From Gnetum montanum (Eukaryota; Streptophyta; Gnetopsida; Gnetales; Gnetaceae), in NCBI GenBank assembly GCA_015680685.1, contig MNCI01022125.1, positions 992,956 to 1,056,955 of the forward strand: a stretch of DNA of 64,000 nucleotides. Reading direction: 5' to 3'. The notes below the pieces were generated by a model. That model was not told the origin of the DNA. It worked only from the letters and a program-made list of their open reading frames with translations, and searched no databases. Numbering within the stretch: position 1 is the stretch's first letter; the number at the start of each line of letters is the position of its first letter. Below are positions 1 through 12,420 of the stretch, in pieces. A program made the position numbers and the translations under genes.

Positions 1-172
1 GACTTAGTTAACCATACACTATGACAACTACAAGTAAGTCTAGGAAGACAACGAATGATTAACCCAAGTGTTCCATGGGCGTGTAGGCACTTCATCTACG
101 GAGTTCGACCGAATCGTGCATGCTACGCTTGTATTCGTATGGTTGAGTGTAGGGGTATCTCGCCACTCATCA
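1..172 (+). mobile_element. 3' end of an LTR (TGATG...CATCA family)
   Basis: The segment ends in CCACTCATCA at 172 and closely matches, in opposite orientation, the outer end of the E1 LTR at 8833-9005, including the stretch around GGTTGAGTGTAGGGGT. It is therefore the U5 end of the same LTR family. No tRNA-Asp primer site follows, so it is either the 3' LTR of an element lying to the left or a solo LTR. Confidence 0.75.
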
Positions 173-376
173 GCTCTATTTACGCTTCGTTTACAATTCA
201 GTCTTTGTTTATGCTCTACGCTCTATTTACATTTCGTGTCACTGTTTGCATTCCATTTATACCGTTTACGATAACCCCAACGCTAGCCATAGCTTACGCT
301 CGAGGAAGTNACTTTTGGTAGAGTTCAGATAGTGAAGCCTGTAAACTTCATCACCCTAATTGGTCAATCATGTGCN
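173..376. other. Unassigned sequence with two single-N joins
   Basis: Short repeated pieces such as CTCTATTTAC occur between 173 and 309, but no gene or element end is visible. Single Ns stand at 310 and 376. The short open frames here are not supported by any recognisable protein. Confidence 0.4.
311..375. repeat. 65-bp inverted copy of 831-895, bounded by Ns
   Basis: All 65 bases between the Ns at 310 and 376 are the exact reverse complement of 831-895. A perfect short inverted copy bounded by single Ns is more likely a misplaced contig than a biological inverted repeat. Confidence 0.8.
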
Positions 377-589
377 TCAGCTATACCTGCCCAATGATCT
401 TTCGGTGTCAGTTTTCCCTTCCAGCCTTACACCGACGATTTAGGTCAATACAATTATGCTACTGACTCTATGATGCTATAAATGTGGTGGGTACATGCAT
501 TTATATAGGCAAACACAAACATTGTGTTGACACATCAACCCATGCATCAATGCATGCCCGTTGACACAACCTAACTTTGTGATTCATCA
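377..589 (-). mobile_element. LTR start (U3 side) of degraded element H
   Basis: Read on the minus strand, an LTR begins TGATGAATC at 589 and contains a TATA-like ATTTATATA block at 499-507. The same arrangement (TATA, then ACATCAAC and GCATGCAT-type words) is found in the LTR of element F around 34690-34760, so H belongs to that subfamily. The rest of the LTR is lost or lies beyond the N at 376. No G-rich polypurine tract is evident beside 589, which lowers confidence in the exact edge. Confidence 0.5.
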
Positions 590-2000
590 CATAGTATTAA
601 ATACAAAATATTTTACTGAATCTTGACAATCAACAATGGATTTTTGAAGTTTCTTAAGGTACATGATTTTCACATCGATGACATCATCATCAAGCCATTG
701 TTTCCATCCAAGTTGGTATACAGACCTGAAAGACAATCCTATGGCAATGAATGGAGGAAATAGTGACATAACAAACACTTCACTATCTAAACTACCTATG
801 ACAAGCAACTGCATCACTTTATCAATTATTGCACATGATTGACCAATTAGGGTGATGAAGTTTACAGGCTTCACTATCTGAACTCTACCAAAAGTTTGAT
901 CAATGGGGTTGTTAAAGTCTACATCAACTACAAATGAACATTAATAAGATGGAAGTCAACAAACATAAAGAACTGATCTAAACAAGTCTACATACATGTT
1001 TCGTTATTTGGATGTTTTTGTTCAAATACTTGTTTGTTATCTTCTTCAACTAAATCAAATAATCTTCTAGAAACTTTAATTATTGGCATATCAAATACCA
1101 TTAGAATTTTCAAAAGATATGAACAATGTATTAAAACTACAAGGTTTTATAACATGGCACAAACTTATGATAGTATTGACTGCATTGGCATTAATGTCTC
1201 TACTATCATAAATGTTGATTGTAGCATTTTTCAATGATAATTTCTTTATTTAGTATGAAAATTTGATTGGCCATTGTTTCATTTTGAGCAATCAACTTCT
1301 AGATACAACTATTTTCTTCAACTACATAATTCTCAATTTTGGCCTTTAATTGGATGTCTTCTTCTATGAAATGAGTCGTCTTTGATTTCAGCTCCTCCAC
1401 CGCATTCCAAAGTGTTGCATTGCTTTGACAATAATTATTTAATGTGTTAATTACATATTCTAATTTATCCTTGATGGATTGATGAGAGTATTTTTTATGT
1501 TGGCAACCTTCATCGACATCCTAGCTAGCATGCTCTTTCATAAAATAGGAGGTCTCATTGTTCTTGGACACGGATGTACTCTTGAATATGCTTGTAGGAT
1601 CCATATTGACTATTTCATGAAGTTGGATAGCAATACAAAGAACGTTTTTTCAGCAATAATTTTGTCACTATAATCGGAAAGCCAAAGGAACTCTTTCACA
1701 TCATGTAGCTGCCATAACCTTACTCGCCTCTTCATTGCAAACATTATAGTCATCAAAATATCAAATGGAACATTTTCATTGTTATCCAATGCCCACATGA
1801 GTAAAATTGCATTATTAAAAATCTTTGCTTTCGTTGCTTTCACTAGAAATGAAAACGACTGCATAAATTTGGAGAGCAACAATATCTATGGAAAGTAGGA
1901 TTATCATCTTTCATATTAAATTTTTTAGCATACTAAATTAGATGATTCTCACTTTTCTTTCACCTTTGATCCTTGACAATTGCCTCTTTACCACACTGAA
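590..2000 (-). pseudogene. Degraded internal frames of element H
   Basis: Two minus-strand open segments, 1610-1882 and 587-874, are joined by a stop-interrupted stretch rich in heptad-like Leu, Ile, Glu and Lys (about 1600-1210), which suggests a coiled coil. The first segment contains an ILLMWALDNNENVPFD-type hydrophobic helix. I do not recognise the protein family. Its position just inside the 3' LTR matches that of the coiled-coil ORF2 in elements A and F, so it may be a distant equivalent, but I see no clear residue-level match. Confidence 0.35.
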
Positions 2001-3696
2001 CTTGTAAAACATCTGCAATGTTATGAACATTGAAGGTGAAATTTTGTCCTTGAATGGTAGCTTATAGAGAACTTCCCGCAACGAATACACATTAGTCAAT
2101 CATTCATAAAGTTTGTAAATAAAATTCTTATCATAACTTCCATCCATTGTCATCTAGTGATAAATTCCAATTTTCTTCAATTTTTGAGAAAGAATAGACA
2201 TTTCTAGCAAGTCTAAAATTGTTTGCAAACTACATTCACAAACAATGCTAATAGCTACAATTTATGCAAATAAATAAAACTTTATCGTAAAATGAAGCAG
2301 AATACTTGAATTAAGACATTTATAATATTAATTCTGATATCATTTCATATAAAGAAGAATAAGTACTCATGCGGAAGATCCCTTATGCTAATTCCCATCA
2401 TTTTTATAAGCTCCATGTTTATACAAAACTTCAACAATATTGCCCAATGACAAAGAAAATTTAAACAGAATAACAACCTTCTCTTATAATCCTGCAATGA
2501 AATTATCTTAACATTGGTAATATTTACTAATGTATCATAATATATTATACATGATGTACTACCATAATAATGAAACGAACCTTCTCTAATAAATCATAAA
2601 AAGAAAAAACATTCACAAAATAATGACTAAATCAAGGAGTGAGTAAGCAATTAAATTTTATGATGTATAAATTAACAATAATCAAATAATGACCATGATG
2701 TCAAATTCAAATAGAACCCTAATCCTTATTGTTCAAATGGGGTGAAAATCAAGCATTTGCTTGCCCTGTGAAATCTTAGCCAATGGAGAGAATAGACAAT
2801 AACATCACAACTTACATTATGCAATTGATTAATGAATTCATTATTCTTTAAGTAATCTTTTCAAATGTCATTATTCTTGAAGTTGCAATAATAAAAATAA
2901 ATATCATGTTTGTAACTTGGCTACTATTAAAAAGCATTAAGTCTAGATAAATTGATAAAATTTAATATATCTAAAATGAGATAAGGGTTGTTCATAGTCC
3001 TCGTTGGTAAAGTTGGGAGCATAATTCACAATCCAATTTCATTCATTAACAACTTACTTTCTATCAACTACAAGAACCCTTCACTCGCATGTCCTCGCAA
3101 AATACTTTTCCAAAACACTTGCATGACGTAGTGGTTCGCAACCTGTACTACACAAATTGCACTGCCATGCATCACACATTGTGGTTGTACCGTAAAAAGT
3201 GCTCTATATAGACCATGCATCTCATAGCCCATTGTAGTGTCAAAAATTAGTTCTAAGTAATAACTGCGATGTTTGCACTATGCAAGACACCACATTGATT
3301 AATACATCTCTCTTCCCTGAACTACGATAAACCTGTGACTTGCATGTTCTCACATAAAACTTTTTGCCCTTGTGCAAGTTGTAGTGGATCATAATAACCT
3401 TAAATGCACTTTATTGCAAGACACATACAAGTTGCATTGATACTTAATACTATAAAAAAAGTTGTTATTATGACATCAAAGATATTCAAGGGTTGGTAAG
3501 ATCAGGGACAAAAATTCAAGGGTTGGTCAAGACAAACTTAAACTATGTCTATAGAAGCTAAATTTACAATATGTATATAGGAAGAGTTTAAAAAGATAGC
3601 AAGGAATGTTGAAATGGGAAAGCAAAATAGCAAGGAAAAGTACCAAAAAAAAGTTAATGGAAACACTTAAAATAGCAACTATGAAATGGAGCTAAT
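2001..3696. other. AT-rich sequence without a recognisable gene
   Basis: I see no open frame of supportable coding character, no LTR ends and no tandem repeats. It is probably old, unidentifiable repeat sequence. Confidence 0.4.
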
Positions 3697-3762
3697 GCAT
3701 GGAAGTATTTAGCCCCAACACAAAAGCTTGCATGGAAGTATTTAGCCCCAACACAAAAGCTT
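3697..3762. repeat. 33-bp perfect tandem duplication
   Basis: Two identical 33-bp units at 3697-3729 and 3730-3762 begin GCATGGAAGTATTTAGCCCC. There is no N between them, so unlike the next repeat it may be real. Confidence 0.85.
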
Positions 3763-3873
3763 GATGTCAAGTGCTCAGCAGGCAGGGAAATTTGGATTGG
3801 ATTGCGCCACCGCCATCAGCATCGCTTAGGAATGAAAAATGGGGCCTAAATTTTGTTCCTGACGTTCTCATCA

Positions 3874-3967
3874 CATTTTCATTGGCATCACATTTTCGTA
3901 CTCACCATCACGCAATTGANGCATTTTCATTGGCATCACATTTTCGTACTCACCATCACGCAATTGA
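3874..3967. repeat. 46-bp duplication around a single N (assembly join)
   Basis: 3874-3919 and 3922-3967 are identical 46-mers separated by an N at 3920 and one base. The same design, also 46 bp, recurs at 42374-42467. This is the expected look of two contigs whose overlapping ends were not merged. Confidence 0.85.
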
Positions 3968-4472
3968 AGGATGGGCATACAAGTATGGGTATCGATTCAT
4001 TATGCATAGCACGGGATAAAGACATAGGTTTCGTACTCACCATCACAAACAACTTTTGCCATTTTGAGTCAGTGCAGGTGAGAGTTGGGTTTTTGTACAG
4101 TGTGTCAGTGCATTTATATTGCGCTAGACGCGACGTCGAGTCAACAATTTGAAATTCCACAACGTACGGAGCAGCGATCGTTCAAATTTAGAATTTCACG
4201 AACAAAGGAAGCACTGCATTAAATTAAATGTTTCAGAAGCGATGGTTCTACAGCTCCTTGTGCTGTCCAGCAATTTTTACAGTCAATAGCTGACAGCAGC
4301 CTTGTTCTCTATTTAACCTAGGTCTAGAGACCGCTGTCTGAAAATGATTCTTGCTGATATCTTGATATCGTAATGCTGGTACATACGACAGATTCAAAGA
4401 TCTGCCATATCTTGAATGAATAGCAGCAGATCTGGTTATCCATGCGTACAAGCAAGATTGAAACGCTTTGAC
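3968..4472. other. Downstream flank of the WSD gene
   Basis: This lies 3' of the WSD stop codon on the minus strand and should contain its 3' UTR. I see no clear AATAAA on that strand near the stop. The long open frame at 4324-4884 is not a separate gene: it runs through WSD exon 6 and intron 6. Confidence 0.4.
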
Positions 4473-7220
4473 CTAAACAAAACGCTGAGCTTTCAGAGCT
4501 TCTGCTTTCATGACTTGCAGGGCCTGTGCACAGTCTCGACAAAATTCCCAGGGATCTGGTAGTATTTTTTCTGAAGCCAAGCATATCAGTTTGGCCTTTC
4601 CTGCATAGCTCTGGAAATGAACCATTATTGCCTGCGTAACCCACAAAAAGAAAAAGAAATCCAAATTGAGCTCGGCGAATTTTATTTTCCCCGATCAATA
4701 GCAACAGCTCGAAGAACAAAGGCAATGGTGGGAAAAGTGATGGATAATTAACCTGAGGAACGCTGCCAACCGTGGTGATAATCTGTGTAACGGGGCAATC
4801 CAGGAGCCGAACTTGTTCAATGGGACCTTGCACGTTCGAGAATGTCAGAGCTGTGTTTAGACACACTCTATATGGCAGATGCATTCCTATCTGAAACAGT
4901 TCTTAAAAAATTACTTGCATACATACATAAGATTAACTAAAAATTTACAACTGAAACTGAAATTTTATGATTTGTTCCTCAATAGAAATTTTTAATTTGG
5001 CAGGGGAATTCTGTGTTAGAATTGCTGTACCCCGATTCCAAAGAGCCTAGAAATGAGAGCCGTGAGGTAAAAGGTGCAGCGTGCTTCAATGGATGCCTTT
5101 TTCCGGTTGAGGAATTTTTTTGCAACACGGCAGTAATCCATGTACTTGTCTTTTTTCCTTCCGCAAATTGGAAGTATCCAGAGCCCAAATCCATTGCCCC
5201 ACCTGGCACTTCGGTCATGCTCGTCCATCATTCTTTCCAGCTTCTGCAAACGAAAAACAGAAACAAGATCATGCAAATTTCTATCCAAATCAATCCAACA
5301 TATATAGAAAAATAGCACTTTTCAGACATGGTTGAGCAACTCTTTACATGCATGAGTCCAGGAGAGGATCTGAGATTCACTGGAATTAGTGCTGTAATGC
5401 GAGGATCGCTGGAGAATTCATGGCCTCCTGCTCATCACAGAAACATCTGAAACTCAGTTGCTGGGAGAGACAGAGAATCATTCAACAGAGGATAATATCA
5501 TATTCAAGTGCTCCAGGTCAGGACAAAAGGCTGCCTTAATGAAGTTGCTGACACCGAAAGGTTGGAATTTGCAGAAAAGGCCGGAGGATGCCAACGAGCG
5601 ATAATAAATGACCACGAATAAGAGCACAGCCTCTTTTAACAATTGTCCAGAATTTGAGACACCCTCATTTAAAAAAGCTGTTCATAACTAGGACATCTTG
5701 TCTATCATTTTTACGATCTACTTCATCATGCACAAAATTGCGGACATTTATTTTGGCACTGTTTTTCGTTTCAAAGTGGACAATCTCTAACATACATGCA
5801 CTCTACCAGTCTACCTTTCAGACGATGGAAGTGCATGGCGAAGCCTGCAGAGATCATGCCTGTCACCACATCATTGACCGTCTGCATGAATCATTAAACC
5901 TCCGTCAGCAAGTGACTACCATTTAACACTGGTGGGCTTGCTTGCCAATTGGGATTAAGCAATGGAAAAGAAGGGGACTAAACGCAAGTTTAATAAAGAA
6001 ATGAAAAGACAAAATCGTCATCTAAATAGATGAGACAGCGGCCGTGAGTTTTGATATTACCCCTCCAATGGTTTTTCTGACCAAGCTGATATCCTCGAGA
6101 TCAACCGTAGCATAACCCAAATTTTTGTCATGATTCACAGCTTCTTCACCCGCAATGAGGCATTTGGCATCCTTCATGAATAGGAAAACAACCAGGGCAT
6201 GAAACAGCTCAACGACGGAACAGTACAGGCAGAACGTTGCAGCCCATATCCCCCAAAGTATTCTTGTAAAGCTCATCAGATGAGTGCTGCGTTTGGGTTT
6301 TGGCACAGTAGTAGGCACGATTGGTTTGGATTGTGGGTCTGAGTTTTTGGTGGTGCAGTGGAGGAACAATGAAGTAAGAGACATGCAGTCACCAATGCAG
6401 TGGTGGATTCTGAACACAACACTGGCTTCTGGACCACCACCAGATTTGTAGTTCAGGACATGAACTTCCCACAAAGGCATGGATGGGTCCATTGGAGGAG
6501 CTGTTGCCAGGGAAGCAGTATAATTCTCAACAAAATTTGGATCATCTCTGATGAAAGTTTCACAAAGCTTTGGCAACACTACGTGCTTGTCAATGTCCAC
6601 CTCCTTCACCCTCACCCATTTCCGGTTTCCATTCTTGCTTGTCCTCTGCACATAAAAACCCAAAACAATTGCATCACATGTTCATCCATCGCATGAAAAA
6701 ATGGAGAGATAAGTGACATCTAAAGCATTAAGCATTAAAAAAAAAAACCCAAAGTCACCTGTAATAAACAGAACTTAAATCCCACAAAATGTACCCACAT
6801 AGAGAATGCAGAAAATGAAACGTTTAGTAACAAAGAATCAAAAATGTGAAAAACCTTTTAACACATACAACCCAAAAATCATATATAAAGTCTAAATTAA
6901 GCTTCACCTCAAGAAGACAAACTCTAGCACTACTCATCATCAGAAACATATTTAATCCTTAGAAAGGATAATGTACTAACCACCACACTGCAAAACCTCT
7001 TGTGTTTGACAATGGTACTGGAGAGTTCAGCTTTGAGAGAAGGAACATGAATCTGTTTTGTTAAACCCACAATGACAAGTATGTAGCTGTCAAAGTGGCA
7101 ATCATGCATTATGGCTCCCTTTGGGCTAAGAGGCTCCTCTTCTTCTTCTTGTTGCTGCTGCTTCTCAACCTCAACTTGGGCATTGTTCAAATTCTTGACT
7201 GAAGCCCTGATTTCCTTCAT
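4473..7220 (-). CDS. WSD: Wax ester synthase/diacylglycerol acyltransferase, WSD1-type, seven exons
   Basis: Exons on the minus strand are 7220-6981, 6645-6061, 5881-5815, 5427-5348, 5243-5031, 4890-4753 and 4631-4473. They sum to 1482 nt and 493 residues with every junction GT-AG and in frame. The ATG at 7220 is the first in-frame Met after an upstream stop. The family joins fatty alcohols (or diacylglycerol) to acyl-CoA at the ER membrane. Seen: an acidic N-terminus followed by EEPLSPKG (about 26-33), PLWEVHVLN (137-145), the acyltransferase motif as HHCIGDC (161-167), a hydrophobic helix (about 211-237), then the C-terminal domain with NLRSSPG, RWGNGFG, SNVQGP and MVHFQSY. The motif normally ends in Asp-Gly, but here Gly is Cys; both His and the Asp remain. 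Length is normal for plants (about 480-520). Introns are 104-387 bp and free of visible transposons. It has no gene neighbours. I judge it functional or very recently so. Confidence 0.93.
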
Positions 7221-7440
7221 TGTATGTGCAATATTGCAAAACCACCCAACCAAGTTTCCGTTGATGTTGTTGTTGCTGTTCTGCTCTGTAGCAATGGTGG
7301 TGTCGTTCCACTTCTAGTCCTAGTCGCACGGTTTTTAAAGGGCACAAATAATAAATGCACAGCGGTGCCGGCATGTTAATGTTAATTGTTAACCGACTGC
7401 ACGTCCATATTAGCCAGAGGATGTGTCTCACTAATAACTA
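7221..7440 (-). promoter_or_regulatory. 5' leader and likely promoter of WSD
   Basis: Upstream of the ATG the minus strand holds CAACAACAAC-type leader sequence, a stop in the coding frame, and a TTTAAAAA stretch (plus strand 7330-7340) about 110-120 nt before the ATG that could act as TATA. No other motif is convincing. Assignment rests mainly on position. Confidence 0.35.
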
Positions 7441-8832
7441 CCTTTTTGTCTCCTGCTTTCACAAATTTTGAAAGAGCCCTGTTCTGTAGCGTGGTTGAAT
7501 GATCAAATCGTTTTTGTCCGTCTCTGTGACGGTTAAGATATTGGCAAAAGTGATCGTTGGCCCTATTAGGCAGTCAACACCCTAGGGGCTTTTCTGTGCA
7601 TGCAAGCAAAGTATGGCATTGGATACCAAATCATCATCATGATGTATTTATAACTTCATTCCATGAGATGTTTATGGCGAGAAAAGGCTAATATGCATAA
7701 ATTGAAAACCCAACTATTCAAACTGGTAATTTTTTGCAGCTTGGATTTCATTTTCCATTGCCAGCATTTTTTCTGTTTGCATCATTGAATTTGCATCATT
7801 GAATGTGGAGCCACCAAAAATTTGTAGGAGCAATGCTCAAGTAAATGTTATGTTTGCTTTCTTATCTTGTTTCACTTCGATCATAAAGGACTTCTCTTAT
7901 TGCTCATTGTAAATATTCTCCCTCATTAGAAGGTTTTGGGTTTTTTACAATTTTTGTGTTCTTGTGAATGTTCGTTGCCCAATTTAATAGCACTATTCTA
8001 GTTTCTGCTTCAAATTGTGAGCATAGTTTCTTTTTCAAATTGTGAGCATAATGTGTCTTGCATCCATTTCACTTTGGGGTTTTTCACCATGCGCAAATCA
8101 CAATTTCATAGCGTATTTTCTACTTCTCTACTTTAGACTACAAATTTCTACAAGTCACAATAGATTAGCACTATTTTTGCTACTATTTTGCTCTTCTCAA
8201 GTTTTGACTGCAAAGGAAATGCAATCTGCAATCTGGAGCACTATTTTCTCTTTTTTTTTTTTTATTGGTTTCTGATTGTGAGGAAATTGCAATGTGCAAT
8301 ATAGTAGCACTATTTTTTATTTCCTCTCAAGTTCTGATTGCAAGAAAAATGTGACCAGTAGTTTGGTAGCAAAATTTTTAAAAAATGTCTAAGATTTTAC
8401 TTTCTAGAGCTCACTCAAAAATTTTATAAATGATAATGACCTTCCACCATTCTCTGTGGAGCCTACTCCTTAGACAATTTTCTTTGCTCAACACTACATC
8501 TAGGTAGATGTTTATTTTGTTTTCACACTTTGAAGTATAAATCTATATCAACATATTAATGAATGCATGTTTTAAGTAATTAGTTATATTTATCAAACGT
8601 CATGTTTATTATGTTTTTCATTTTGATTTAAAATGCAGGTTTTTAGTATCACATGTTTACATGTGACGACAAATTTGTCAAATTTCTGTAGAAAAGGTTT
8701 GGTTTCAAATTATAATACAAGGAATGAAAAGAGGAAAAGGAAACACACGACAAATTTAGTAGGTGATAAGAGAGCAAAATCTCTAACTTCTAGGTGGTTT
8801 TCTATAAAAGACATGTAGTTATGAATAGCGGG
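7441..8832. other. AT-rich spacer with degenerate repeats
   Basis: Between WSD and element E1 the sequence is AT-rich. About 7995-8370 has loose repetition of GTAGCACTATTTTT, CTCAAGTTYTGAYTGCAA and TTGTGAGCATA. A 61-codon open frame ending at 8818 has a lysine/arginine-rich core but no family I recognise, and I do not call it a gene. Confidence 0.4.
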
Positions 8833-9761
8833 TGATGAGTGGCGAGGTAGCCCTACACTCAACCATACGAATACAAGCGTTACACGAGCAATCCAGTCGA
8901 ACTCCGTAGACTAAGTGCCTACACGCCTCATGGAACACTTAAGGTTAATCATTCGTTGTCTTTCCAGACTTACTTGTATTTGTCACGGTTGTATGGTTAA
9001 GTAAGTCTGAGGTATATGACTTTTATGTCTTTTCGGTTTTTATGTCCTATGCTAATGAGATGAAGGGTGAAGAGACTAATTAACTAACTTTAACTAACTA
9101 ACTAAGCCTTAATCAACCTAGCATCAGCATCCGTTCTCACTTACCGTTCACACTCTAAACCAATGCAACCTTGGTTACCAAACCCTATTCGTTACTGGGA
9201 TCACCAAGCATAATGCACATGCTCGAAGCGATCGTACTGAATGCACTTGACTATGGGAGAAGGGTTGAGAGAGATTTAATTAACTAATAAAGCATTTAAA
9301 TGATAAACAATAAATAACAATAAGTAAAGTCCTATCTAGCTTAGTCCATGCACTGCAAGGTTTATCCAAGAAGTTCATCTTTATTTTTGTACACAAACTT
9401 GTGTTCAGGTACAATATTTGCTCAAATAAAGATCCATTCACTTTGGAGCTCCTACTGCAGGCACATGGAAATTATTTTATCTTTGGAGAGGTAAAACTAC
9501 CAGAGCTTCGCTATGGTTTAGGCCTAAACTGAGAAACAAGGGAGAGCCGCCTCTTATTTATAGATTTGGCGACGCACTGCGATATCACGTATGGGATATC
9601 GCAGGGGAAGACACAATATCGCGGGGGATGCAATATAGCGGCCCATGCGATATCGCGTACGCAATATCACGGGGGATGCGATATCACGGCCCATGCGATA
9701 TCGCGTACGTAATATCACGGGGGATGCGATATCATGGCCCATGCGATATCGCGTCCCATCA
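8833..9761 (-). mobile_element. 3' LTR of E1
   Basis: It is 929 bp, from TGATGGGACG (minus, 9761) to CCACTCATCA (8833). It contains the palindromic array and TATA box described separately, an AATAAA in the R region within AAATAAAGATGAAC (minus strand, near 9390), and a U5 end shared with 1-172, A, B and C. Confidence 0.85.
9555..9761 (-). promoter_or_regulatory. E1 LTR promoter: GATATCGC array plus TATA box
   Basis: About eleven ATATCRC-like words occur in 190 bp immediately upstream of CTATAAATA (minus; plus 9555-9563). Part is a 48-bp tandem unit starting GCCCATGCGATATCGCG at 9641, 9689 and 9737. The partner LTR at 15283-15715 has only about four such words, so the array changed length after insertion. 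Promoter function is inferred from the TATA box and U3 position. Confidence 0.65.
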
Positions 9762-11616
9762 TACCCCCATGACTGAATAAAAACTCATCCTCGAGTTCCT
9801 TACAAAATATTGGGAAGGTATGGGATTATTGACTGAATCGAACTAATGGTGAATGGGATGACATGTGAACGGATCATCATTACAAGACAAGAAAAAACTG
9901 GTGTTCATGACAACAAGAGTGAACACCTTATACATTTGACATCAGGCCTTATTTGGCAGCTGAGAGAGAAGAGAGAAAAGAGAAGAAGTCTGCTGCTTCC
10001 AACACCAAGATTGCGCCTTTCGTTGTCTATCCATAAGCGCGCCATCTATCTCATTCCTTGCATAGCAGCTTCAGCACTGATCCATTCCATGTGTTCCTTC
10101 CAGATCCAATCCGTTGGTGTATGATTGCCATCTGCACACACAACACAGTCTTATATTAGAAAGGGTAAATGAATCATAATGCAATTGATATCTTGCTTCG
10201 GTGAAAGGTCCATTGGCTGAGTTGTGGTATGGCTGATATGGATTTGGAGATATCATAGTGGCTACCGAAGGTGCAGGGGTTAGGAGAAAATCGAAAAAAT
10301 CTGGGTCTGGACCCCCATGACTAAGAGTGAACCTCCGGTAGCAATTGAATGGAGAAAGAAAAAGAACAAGAAAGATGGAAAAAAAGAGACAACTATAACG
10401 TCGATGAAATAGATGTCAAGATGGAAATGAACAAAATAGAGTGGATTGCAAAAATGTTGAGGGAAAGAATTTAACTAGTGCACCAAATAGGAATGTCAGT
10501 GGGTCCTCCCCAAAGAAGGCTCATGCCCTTAATGCCCTAACATACCCACATTCAAAGAGTCTATAGGCTCTGGGAATGTCATTTGAATAAGAGTTAAAGT
10601 CTTAACCACAAAAATTTACCAAAAATAAAATAATGCATCCACCAAGATATACACTAATGATACAACCGGCAATGAGGTGAACAATGGAGAGAAAGATGGA
10701 GAGAAGAGAATGGAATGGAATCCCAAGAACAAGGTGGTGTATAGCCCCTTGTGTAGTTAATGATTAATGTGACTTAGTAGATCCCATTCCAAGTCCGGCC
10801 TCAAACAAACCACATCCAGTGACTTCGCATTAATGTATTTGGCCAACCCATCCTCTTGAAGTAACAAGAATGCCTTCCCAAAGAGCCACCACCATTCCGA
10901 CATAACGAAGGAGGAGAGAATGGGAAGCGAGAAGGGCCTTTGTTAGAGGGAACATTTTTATTTTAGTTCCATAACCAGTGCTTGTAGCCCAAATGGTTAT
11001 TTCATCTAAGGGGTGTGCTTTGAATTCTCACTATTTTTTTTATATGTTTATGCGTGAGAACCACACCATGCAAAGACTTTGTTATTTTTATTTGCTCAAC
11101 TTCCTGATAATTTAGTAAGATCAAAATAGTAAGAAAACTCAAGAAGAACACATCCAAGAACCCAAGAGAATGGCCAACACAAATGCATCAAGTTCCCTTG
11201 AAGTCACACCCTTTTCAATCCTTGAGTCCTTCCTTAGTTTGAGAAATGCCCAGTCACCGATTCATTGATAGTTCTTATTTAGAAATGGAATGTACAGTTC
11301 CAAGCCAAGAGAGACCATAGAAATTTGTGGATGAATGGATGAAGTAGACTCATTGCCTGTCATATCAAAAGAACCATACCTTAGTATCAACATCATAATC
11401 TTAAAGGTAAAAACCAAACATTAGCAATCAATATAAAAATAGTTCATACCATCATTAAGAACACTTATTGGGTGACAAACTTACAATATGGATAACATAC
11501 ACAAGAATTGGAAAAGTATGAACGATGTTGTAAAACAAAAACAAGAAAAGTTAAAGAAATTTGTAAAACAAAAATGTGTAAAATAAAAACTTAAAAGAAC
11601 TGAGGGCCTCAATTGA
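9762..11616 (-). other. Non-coding tail of E1 between protease and 3' LTR
   Basis: No pol domain is present. At 10499-10515 the minus strand has CTTTGGGGAGGACCCAC, identical to element A at 28984-29000, so this tail is a shared structural module and not random filler. Short plus-strand open frames near 9846-10124 carry no recognisable protein. Confidence 0.6.
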
Positions 11617-12420
11617 TTAGCATAGGTGGCCATCTCCCCCATGACTGAATGGAAAGGGAGAGATCCGAAATAATGAACATCTATTTGAATTTTTTAGAAG
11701 TGTCCAACTTCTCTCGATTGATGTTTTCAGGTTAAGGGTTGGAAGTTGGCAACGCTCATATTCCAATGTATCTATGCTTTCGTTATGGGTGCAAGTTGTT
11801 CTCCCAGTTCGTTCCATGCATGTTGATGAGCTACTCTCTTGATCAGCTATCAACCACTGGGTGTTCTCTTTTTGTTTGGTTGCTACATATAGGCACCTTT
11901 GTATCTGATTTTCTTGTGCACACCAGTTACATGCAGGAAATGCTAAGCATTCCTCCATATCATCACCCTCTGAGTCACTGTATGTGATGCATGGAACTTT
12001 CTTCCTCTCGATCTTTCCATAAATGTTTACCTTAGATATTTCCAAGGAAAGATCACGGATTCCTAGGCATGCATCTATTGTACTTAGCCATGCCCTTTCC
12101 ATTATAATTGGGAAATCCCCTTTGTTACTGTTGACTTCTATCACCAGGAAATCAGCTGGGTATGACCAACCACACATAGTGGTAACAATGTCCTCCACTA
12201 ATCCCAAGGGAATGGTGATGGACTGGTCAGCCAACTCTAGTTGAATATTGCTCTTCTGGAGTGGAGGTAGGTTCCAGGATTTATACATCTCTCGTGATAT
12301 TAAGTTGACTCCGAAACCTGAGTCAAGAAGAGCCTTATGAGGTTCATTTCTAGCGACTTGGAGATAAATCAGGGGGCTTCCAGGATCAGAGAACTTCTTG
12401 GGAAGGTGACCCACCTTGAT
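11617..12420 (-). pseudogene. E1 retropepsin-type protease, following a UAG
   Basis: An open frame of about 265 codons follows directly, in the same frame, after the gag stop at 12423-12421. The catalytic aspartic protease motif is ALLDSGFGVNLIS, followed by the family core with GLVEDIV and IIMERAW. It ends about 60 residues later, in the region that precedes RT in element B, with no RT after it. In a complete element this enzyme would cleave the Gag polyprotein in the particle. The protease itself has no internal stop. It would be translated only by readthrough of the UAG or if that stop is a late mutation. Confidence 0.8.

Noticed and set aside
4324-4884. 186-codon minus-strand open frame
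   Set aside because: It reads through WSD exon 6 and intron 6. The 5' third is real WSD sequence; the rest is intron and an alternative frame of exon 7.
6930-7253. Longer first exon starting at 7253
   Set aside because: Position 7253 is TTG, not ATG. The first in-frame Met is at 7220, and the exon ends at the GTTAGT donor (6980), not at the later stop.
10261-10345. GCTACCG...CGGTAGC inverted pair as a small DNA transposon
   Set aside because: Only seven matching bases at each end, no flanking duplication and no second copy in the window.
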